Part shown: one piece after another, positions 27,115 through 33,161 of the stretch
How positions within the stretch are numbered: position 1 is the first letter of the stretch
How the letters are laid out: each line of letters starts with the position of its first letter
Source of the DNA: Candidatus Uhrbacteria bacterium RIFCSPHIGHO2_02_FULL_46_47
GTDB taxonomy: Bacteria > Patescibacteriota > Patescibacteriia > GWA2-47-26
Direction of reading: 5' to 3'
DNA length: 33,161 nt
Assembly: GCA_001790815.1 (NCBI GenBank)
Contig: MGDU01000005.1
Span: 1-33,161 of the forward strand
Program-made: the position numbers and the translations under genes
Notes under the pieces: generated by a model
The model's database searches: none
Told to the model about the DNA's origin: nothing
Seen by the model: only the letters and a program-made list of their open reading frames with translations

Positions 27115-27141
27115 CTAGCACTTGGACCTAACGAGTGCTAA
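27115..27141 (-). promoter_or_regulatory. CIRCE (HrcA operator) upstream of groES
   Basis: Minus strand TTAGCACTC-N9-AAGTGCTAG versus consensus TTAGCACTC-N9-GAGTGCTAA. Confidence 0.85.
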
Positions 27142-27179
27142 CCCAACTGGCCCTATCTTGCTACAAAGCTAAAAATCTG

Positions 27180-28637
27180 TCAAGAGGCCGGCTTTGTGGG
27201 GTTTGTGGATAAACCAAGGACACTCCAGAAAAGCAGGGCACCAAACGGTAATGTCCACAGATAATGATCAAAAACTAAGAGTATGTAGAAAGTAGTAAGT
27301 AGTATGTAGTTTGGTGATTGACGCCAGAGAATATATAGTACAAATATAAACAACGCTAGGCCAACCACCCCTAACTCTGCCCACACAAGGAGTGGCACAC
27401 TATGCACGGGTTGGTAGCTATAGAGTGGATCATTTGGGCGCAGATCACGGCGTACGGCTTGCGTGTAGTTTCCAATCCCCACTCCGGCAACCGGATGCTT
27501 TTTAATTAGCGTCCACGCTTCACGCAATCCTTCCATTCTTTCCGCGCGCGACTTAACTTCCAGACGCGCGTCCCCCGCAACCCGCGCGCCTATAAGCGGG
27601 CGATATAGGAATGCAAGTATGAATATGTAGAATATAGTAAGTAGTATGTAGGGGTTTGTCACTCTAAAACGTTGCGGATGATTTGATGCGGCCGCACGCT
27701 TTTCTCCGCACCATAAAAAGACCAGTAGAAGCAAAGTTGCGAACCATGCCGCGCGAGAAAAAGTAAAAAAAATACCAGTGAGTAAAACAGGGATAGCAAC
27801 CCTGATGGCTACCTGACAAAATACAGTGCGGCCGCACTGTATTTTGTCAGGTAATGTTTTGTTGATTTTTCGCCATACAATAAACACAACCGCCAATGCC
27901 ACTGCTAAATACCCTCCCAGCACATTGGGATGCGGCAGTCCGCCATAGGCGCGTAGCCAGCGCTCCGTCCCAAACTCCACAACTGAAGTACCCAACGCGC
28001 GCGGATCATGAAGCGCCATACCTAGAAGGGTTGATGCAAAACTAGATTGGGTGAGAAATTGATAAATGCCAAGCCCGGCTTGTACGACTGCGCCAATGAT
28101 AAAAGCCCACATCACACCCTCACCCTGCCCTCTCCCATGAAGGGAGAGGGAACTTGTTTTTACTTCCTCTCCCCTTGCGGGAGAGGATTGAGGTGAGGGG
28201 TTACGCAATATCAAATACAACAGTACTCCCTCCAATAATACTAACGCACCTTGCAGTGCTACCGCGCGATCCGGAGACCAGAGCATGGAGAGAAATGCCC
28301 AGCCAGCAAACGTCATCCCGAGCACAGCGAGGGATCTCGCGCGCATGTGTGATCGCGATATAGCAATATAACAATATAGCAATATTACAATCCACCCTAC
28401 AATCTCAATCCCATACACCGAAAGCGTGCCATACTCATAAAACGGCACTTCCCGAATAATATACCTTGTCTGCAAAGGCAATAAAAAAAAGAAAAGCATT
28501 AACCCCCACCTTCTCCCCCTTAGGGTAAGGCCCGCTTCGCCCGCAAAGCGAGGCGAGGGGAGGGAGAGGGGGTTACGCCACCGTTGCCAATCGCGCCTCG
28601 TACTCTTTTCGATATTGCTCTCGTTTGTCATGGTCAT
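27180..28637 (-). CDS. O-antigen ligase-like (Wzy/WaaL) polytopic membrane protein; true start may be MLFFFLLPLQ downstream of the annotated start
   Basis: SMLWSPDRAVALQGALVLLEGVLLYLILRN, FFTFSRAAWFA, HPVAGVGIGNYTQA, HSVPLLVWAELGVVGL. Confidence 0.8.
   Translation of the reverse strand: MTMTNESNIEKSTRRDWQRWRNPLSLPSPRFAGEAGLTLRGRRWGLMLFFFLLPLQTRYIIREVPFYEYGTLSVYGIEIVGWIVILLYCYIAISRSHMRARSLAVLGMTFAGWAFLSMLWSPDRAVALQGALVLLEGVLLYLILRNPSPQSSPARGEEVKTSSLSLHGRGQGEGVMWAFIIGAVVQAGLGIYQFLTQSSFASTLLGMALHDPRALGTSVVEFGTERWLRAYGGLPHPNVLGGYLAVALAVVFIVWRKINKTLPDKIQCGRTVFCQVAIRVAIPVLLTGIFFTFSRAAWFATLLLLVFLWCGEKRAAASNHPQRFRVTNPYILLTIFYIFILAFLYRPLIGARVAGDARLEVKSRAERMEGLREAWTLIKKHPVAGVGIGNYTQAVRRDLRPNDPLYSYQPVHSVPLLVWAELGVVGLALFIFVLYILWRQSPNYILLTTFYILLVFDHYLWTLPFGALLFWSVLGLSTNPTKPAS
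27810..27853. repeat. Perfect 44-nt palindrome centred on GCGGCCGC inside the ligase-like gene
   Basis: tacctgacaaaatacagtgcggccgcactgtattttgtcaggta; encodes LPDKIQCGRTVFCQV in frame. Confidence 0.95.
28116..28200. repeat. CCCTCACC palindromic repeat inside the ligase-like gene
   Basis: ccctcaccctgccctctcccatgaagggagaggg...cctctccccttgcgggagaggattgaggtgagggg. Confidence 0.85.
28501..28575. repeat. Related CCCCACC.../...GGGAGGGAGAGGGGG repeat at the gene junction
   Basis: Inverted C-rich/G-rich arms at the ligase N-terminus / nucleotidyltransferase stop. Confidence 0.65.
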
Positions 28638-29508
28638 GAAATTTAAGAAATTTATCGCTCACAACCACACTAGTATTTTTGTTCGCGGCATCCTTGAGAT
28701 ATGGCGGCATGATGCGCATTTGCACATTCCTTAAAATGCGCTCTATTACATCTCCGATTTTCCAACCCCCCGATCCCCTTTGCTCTTTTAAGACCATTAC
28801 ACACTTAGGCGGGTAAATCTCTTCTGCTTGCGGAAGTTCTTTATGCACCCAGCTATTGCTCCGCCAAAAACGCGCTTGCGCCTCTGCGCGCGCAAATACT
28901 GGCCTAAGCTTGCTCATCCAATAAAGATAGTATACATCATTTGGAAGTGCGAGAGTCTCCATCGGCGCCCCGGAAGCGGCAAAAAATGAAAGACAGAGTC
29001 CATCTTTTGCGTGATCGCTCTTTGGGCGAAATCCTGTGAGCTCTGCAAGCAGTACCGCGAAAAATCGCGTACTCCAAATCCTTCCGTTTCGCGTCACTAT
29101 AAATAAATCAATGTCGCTCTCCGACTTTGCGTGTAGAAATCCAAGTGAATTGCAGACGTAGACGGCTTCAATGCCGGGAAACCATTGAAGCAAACGCGCA
29201 AAACGAACCGCCTTTTCAACTTTTGACTTTGACCCTCGATAGCGCAACTCCCGCTCTTTTATACATTGATCGCCTCCGCGCAGATGCCACATTCCATTTA
29301 CGCATTGCAATTTCTTTTTTAGAAGCGCGCTCTTCTTTAGCGCCTCATATACACTTGCGTAGGTAGTACGCGTCCGAAGATTTTGCCAGACCTGAAGAGT
29401 AGTCAATGGGTAAGAAAAGACATCGAAGTACGTTATTGCCTCAAGAATTGCCCGCTGCAGACGCTCTTGGTTTGAGGAAAACATATTGCTGTATGATAGT
29501 GAGTACAT
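28573..29508 (-). CDS. Nucleotidyltransferase-like protein
   Basis: VYVCNSLGFLHAKSESDIDLFIVTRNGRIWSTR: S-x-SDIDLFIV catalytic-like motif. Confidence 0.65.
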   Translation of the reverse strand: MYSLSYSNMFSSNQERLQRAILEAITYFDVFSYPLTTLQVWQNLRTRTTYASVYEALKKSALLKKKLQCVNGMWHLRGGDQCIKERELRYRGSKSKVEKAVRFARLLQWFPGIEAVYVCNSLGFLHAKSESDIDLFIVTRNGRIWSTRFFAVLLAELTGFRPKSDHAKDGLCLSFFAASGAPMETLALPNDVYYLYWMSKLRPVFARAEAQARFWRSNSWVHKELPQAEEIYPPKCVMVLKEQRGSGGWKIGDVIERILRNVQMRIMPPYLKDAANKNTSVVVSDKFLKFHDHDKREQYRKEYEARLATVA

Positions 29509-30178
29509 TTGTCACAAACCAGTACAGTATCACGCCGCCCGGTAAAGATGCGCCAATAAACACAGTAAAGACTGGCATCACATAAAGCATTTGCTTGTTC
29601 ATCATGCCAAGCATTGCCTCATCTTTGCTTGCTTCCGTAATCTTTTTCGGCTTATGAAAGGAGAGCATCTTCGCCTGCCAGAATTGTGAAATGCCGGCAA
29701 GTATTGCGATTGGAATACTTGCTTTTGCTAAATTTAAAAATCCAAACGCTAATACATTGATTGCATCCGGCTTATTTATAAAACCATATAAAAGTTCAGC
29801 TCCCCCGTTTTTAAGGCCAATCTGCATTGCTTGATAGAGCGCGATAAAAATCGGCAATTGTACCAGGAGTGGCAGGCATGAAGAGGCAGGATTTACTTTT
29901 TCCTGCTTATAGAGTTCCATCGTCGCCTTCGCTAGACCTTGCTTATTGCCTTTGTATTTTTCCTTAAGCGCGTTAAGCTTTGGCTGAAGCGTCTGCAAAG
30001 ATTTTTGCGACTTCATGGACTGCAATGTCACCGGCAAAATTATGAATCGCACCGCTAGTGTAAGCAGAATAATCGCAACGCCAACATCGCCAACAAGATT
30101 ATAAAGCGCGATAAGAGCGTTGAATGTTGGTTTGAGAAAAATGGTATTGTAGAGAAAAATCATAATATAAAATCCCAA
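29441..30178 (-). CDS. yidC: YidC/Oxa1 family membrane protein insertase
   Basis: LVGDVGVAIILLTLAVRFIILPVTLQSMKSQKSLQTLQPKLNALKEKYKGNKQ...NPASSCLPLLVQLPIFIALYQ. Confidence 0.95.
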   Translation of the reverse strand: MGFYIMIFLYNTIFLKPTFNALIALYNLVGDVGVAIILLTLAVRFIILPVTLQSMKSQKSLQTLQPKLNALKEKYKGNKQGLAKATMELYKQEKVNPASSCLPLLVQLPIFIALYQAMQIGLKNGGAELLYGFINKPDAINVLAFGFLNLAKASIPIAILAGISQFWQAKMLSFHKPKKITEASKDEAMLGMMNKQMLYVMPVFTVFIGASLPGGVILYWFVTNVLTIIQQYVFLKPRASAAGNS

Positions 30179-30230
30179 TGATCAATTACCAATGACCAAT
30201 CAATGTTCAAATATCAAAATCCACAATTGG

Positions 30231-31460
30231 TCATTGAACATTGAGATTTGGGGTTTCTGCCGCTGGGGCTTCCTCTGAGCTTGCTACGGCTTGTCCTCCT
30301 TCACCCAAAATATTAATCCTCCAGCCGGTAAGTTTTGAAGCCAGACGCACGTTTTGCCCTGCGCGCCCAATAGCAAGTGAAAGTTCAACATCAGGAACAG
30401 TTACATTGGCAATTTTAGTTTCTGAATCAAGCGCTACTTTCTTTACTTTTGCCGGAGAAAGTGCGGCAGAGATAAACTTCTCCGCGTCCTCATACCATTG
30501 TATCACATCTATCTTTTCTCCGCCTATCTCCGCGATAATCGTCTGGATACGGCCGCCACGCTGGCCAATACAAGAACCAATCGGATCAATATTAGGATCT
30601 TTGGAGATCACCGCGAGTTTTGAGCGAGATCCAGCTTCACGCGCCACGCCTTTAATTTCAACCACTCCGCTTTGCACTTCGGGTATTTCCAGCGTAAAAA
30701 GCGCGGAAACCATGCGCGAGTCAGCACGCGAAACAATAATCTCAGGTCCTTTTGAACCCATCCCAACTGACTTTACATAAAACTTCATGCGTTCACCCGG
30801 ACGATAGGATTCCTGCGGTATCTGTTCACCGAGCGGCAAAATCGCAGAAGTGCGACCAAAATCCACAAACTGAAGCCGCCCTTCACGCCGCCCGGAAACA
30901 CCGATCATGATTATTCCTTCTTTTCCTGACCATTCTTCAAAAATGGACTGCCGCTCTGCTTCACGGAGTTTTTGAGTAATAACTTGCTTGGCAGTCTGCG
31001 CGGCCATGCGTCCAAAAGCGTGCGGAATTTCAAGCTCAATGCGCAATTCTTCGCCAAGTTCCGCATCCGCTTTTATTGCACGCGCCCCGGAGACCATCAT
31101 CATGGTCTTGGGATTGAATTTTTCAACCTCTTTTTCAATCTCTCCCTCTACCTCGGTGGGAGAGGATTGGGGTGAGGGGGCCAACTGCGACGACACATTG
31201 CCCTGGCGTGCTTCGCCCTCTCCCTCTTTCATGGCCTCCAACTCCTCCTCCGTAAAATCTCGCGCCACGATCTTAATATCAAACGCGCGCATAGCGCCGG
31301 TTTCCGGATCAAACTCCACTTTGATATTCTGATTTTTTGTGCCAAAATCCTTGCGGTATGCCGCCGCCAGCGCCGCTTCAATAGTTGTTAAGACAGACTC
31401 ATAGGAGAGCCCTTTTTCCTCACAAATTTGTTTTATTGCTTGGACAATTGGGGAGGCCAT
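30231..31460 (-). CDS. nusA: Transcription termination/antitermination factor NusA
   Basis: AIKQICEEKGLSYESVLTTIEAALAAAYRKDFG, SRADSRMVSALFTLEIPEVQSGVVEIKGVAREAGSRSKLAV, DPIGSCIGQRGGRIQTIIAEIGGEKIDVIQW. Confidence 0.97.
   Translation of the reverse strand: MASPIVQAIKQICEEKGLSYESVLTTIEAALAAAYRKDFGTKNQNIKVEFDPETGAMRAFDIKIVARDFTEEELEAMKEGEGEARQGNVSSQLAPSPQSSPTEVEGEIEKEVEKFNPKTMMMVSGARAIKADAELGEELRIELEIPHAFGRMAAQTAKQVITQKLREAERQSIFEEWSGKEGIIMIGVSGRREGRLQFVDFGRTSAILPLGEQIPQESYRPGERMKFYVKSVGMGSKGPEIIVSRADSRMVSALFTLEIPEVQSGVVEIKGVAREAGSRSKLAVISKDPNIDPIGSCIGQRGGRIQTIIAEIGGEKIDVIQWYEDAEKFISAALSPAKVKKVALDSETKIANVTVPDVELSLAIGRAGQNVRLASKLTGWRINILGEGGQAVASSEEAPAAETPNLNVQ
31140..31181. repeat. CCCTCACC-family repeat inside nusA
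   Basis: ctctccctctacctcggtgggagaggattggggtgaggggg; encodes LAPSPQSSPTEVEGEIE. Confidence 0.8.
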
Positions 31461-31647
31461 ATATCGCTGAATTATGCCGTGCTCGCTATGCTCGCCTACG
31501 CCGCTTTACGCTGAGTCAATCGGCGTGTTTCGGCGTTGGTTCCGTAAAACGGAACATAGCGTTTTATCGGCGGTTATTAAAAAACCAGTTCCTTATGGGA
31601 ACTAGTGTAATGTGGATATGTTACCATCCAGCCATATTTCTGTCAAA

Positions 31648-32049
31648 TCAGCGACCACCAATTACATTTTCTAGGTGACGAACTGTAGTTTCTTTGCGCA
31701 TCAGGTCATACATCACGGCCACTGAATCAATTTGATATGGAGTATCATGCAATCTATGCTTGAGCATATACACATTTGCCATACGGCGCAATTTTTCCTG
31801 CTTGGACCAGCCAATGCCATCTTCCGGCGCCCCAAAATGCGCGTTCGTGCGGGTCTTTACTTCCACAAATACAATGCGGCCGCCTTTCCCAGCCACAATA
31901 TCCAGCTCGCCAATCCGATGTGTCCAATGTCGCGCGATAATCTTATATCCCTTTTCCTGCAAATGCAGTACGGCAGTCTCCTCTCCCCACTGCCCTACTT
32001 CCCTGCGTGAGGACCAATTGGGATCTTTTAATTTCCTCCTAAAAAACAT
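31648..32049 (-). CDS. YraN/UPF0102 family endonuclease-like protein
   Basis: [40 protein letters not shown]; likely start MFFRRK at 32049. Confidence 0.92.
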   Translation of the reverse strand: [133 protein letters not shown]

Positions 32050-32280
32050 ATTTTTTCTTTTTTCTCCTTCTAGAAGGCTCGGCGGATACCCTGCTGAGGA
32101 GACCCGCAGGCCCGCTGGAATTGCTTCTTTTAAGAGTTGGGTTGTGCGGGCCGAGGACGGAGCGACCCGCGCACCAGAGCAAAGCTCGGTGCGGGGCAAG
32201 GGCTGAGAGCGCCTGCCCCGCATCATGCGAAGCATTGGTGCGGGGTATCCGAAGCAGGGTGCCGTCGAGTCTTCGTTCCT

Positions 32281-32967
32281 CTATCTCTTATGCTCTATCA
32301 TGATATCATGAAATAATTTTTCCTGCTTCACCTCCACAATCCTTTGCTTGCACAATTCCAATAGCGCCAGGAAGCTCACGATAATTTCGGTTTTTTCTTT
32401 TGAAGAACCCACAAAATGCTTAAACGACATCATAGCTTTTTCCACAATCATGGCTTTGAGCCGATCAATGCGCTCGCCAATTGAAATCGCCTTGAGCACG
32501 ATTTTTTTGGGAATGCGCACCAGTGGCTCCAACGCCTTGATCACTGCCAAAAATGTTTCGTGCAAAACATTTACCGTAACTTTTTGTGGCGGACGAAATA
32601 CGCGCTCCACCGGCATTTTTTCCCTAAAGTAGACAAAATTGCCTTGCTTAATTATGGCTTCAATTTGGCGCGAAGCATCATGATAGAGTTTCAAAATCTT
32701 CAATTGTGCTTCCAACGGTACGCCATCATCTTCTACTTCCAAATTGGGAAACAGCGCTTGCGATTTTATAAGCAAAAGTTTTGAAGCGACCAGCAAAAAA
32801 TCCGCCACCTCTTCCGGGGGCAATTTCGCCTCCTGCACGTATTTCAAAAAGTCCTCGGCAATTTTTGCCAAAGACACGGTGGTAATATTCAGCTTCTCCC
32901 CTTCAATCATGGAAAGTAGCAAATCCAACGGCCCTTCAAATTGTTGTGATTTCACGGCAAACGACAT
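32281..32967 (-). CDS. scpA: Segregation and condensation protein A
   Basis: FEGPLDLLLSMIEGEKLNITTVSLAKIAEDFLKYV...FLLVASKLLLIKSQALFP; start MSFAVK at 32967. Confidence 0.93.
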   Translation of the reverse strand: MSFAVKSQQFEGPLDLLLSMIEGEKLNITTVSLAKIAEDFLKYVQEAKLPPEEVADFLLVASKLLLIKSQALFPNLEVEDDGVPLEAQLKILKLYHDASRQIEAIIKQGNFVYFREKMPVERVFRPPQKVTVNVLHETFLAVIKALEPLVRIPKKIVLKAISIGERIDRLKAMIVEKAMMSFKHFVGSSKEKTEIIVSFLALLELCKQRIVEVKQEKLFHDIMIEHKR

Positions 32968-32974
32968 AAAATAT

Positions 32975-33060
32975 AATGCCAATTTACAAATGTCATTCAA
33001 ATCTACAAATACGAATTCGCAATTTGTAGATTGGCATAAGATTCGTAGATTTGCATTGCA
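32975..33060. repeat. AT-rich palindromic repeat upstream of scpA
   Basis: caaatctacaaatacgaattcgcaatttgtagattggcataagattcgtagatttgca. Confidence 0.7.
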
Positions 33061-33161
33061 CTCTATTGTACCAAACCCCGCCGCCCTTGACAAAGAGAGA
33101 ATGTTCCCGCCCGCGCGTCTCACGACCAGGGCGGCTCTTTTTTTTATTTCCCCTCACCCTC

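Noticed and set aside
32050-32235. N-terminal extension of YraN
   Set aside because: Hairpin-rich intergenic DNA; the conserved protein begins near MFFRRK.

Overview
The window looks like a 33-kb chromosomal segment from a Patescibacteria/CPR-type bacterium. This is inferred from family content and gene style; there is no rRNA in the window. Nearly all genes are on the minus strand. Recognisable genes are ScpA, a YraN-family protein, NusA, YidC, a nucleotidyltransferase-like protein, an O-antigen-ligase-like membrane protein, GroES/GroEL with a CIRCE operator, a Tic20/DUF4870-like protein, RF2 (prfB, with a programmed +1 frameshift missed by the ORF track), RsmA/KsgA, a DxDxDG-repeat protein, a four-helix-bundle (S23-like) protein, a 2953-aa Cys-rich secreted protein, a PaaX/Cas2-fold-like protein, a VirB6/TrbL-like membrane plus coiled-coil protein, several conserved-hypothetical-type proteins, and a frameshifted DUF3800 gene. 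Two plus-strand lipoproteins with MopE-like motifs form a tandem duplicated cassette together with an orphan copy of the giant protein's C-terminus. The main unusual signal is a set of several distinct small palindromic repeat families. Some are inserted in frame inside conserved proteins (RsmA, NusA, ligase, giant protein, first ORF). Some share a modular grammar (palindromic arm - shared core - palindromic arm). AT-rich families abut start codons. There are also two adjacent plus-strand candidate ncRNA loci, each with a strong sigma70-like promoter and a terminator-like hairpin. All calls are by eye; no searches or folding programs were run.
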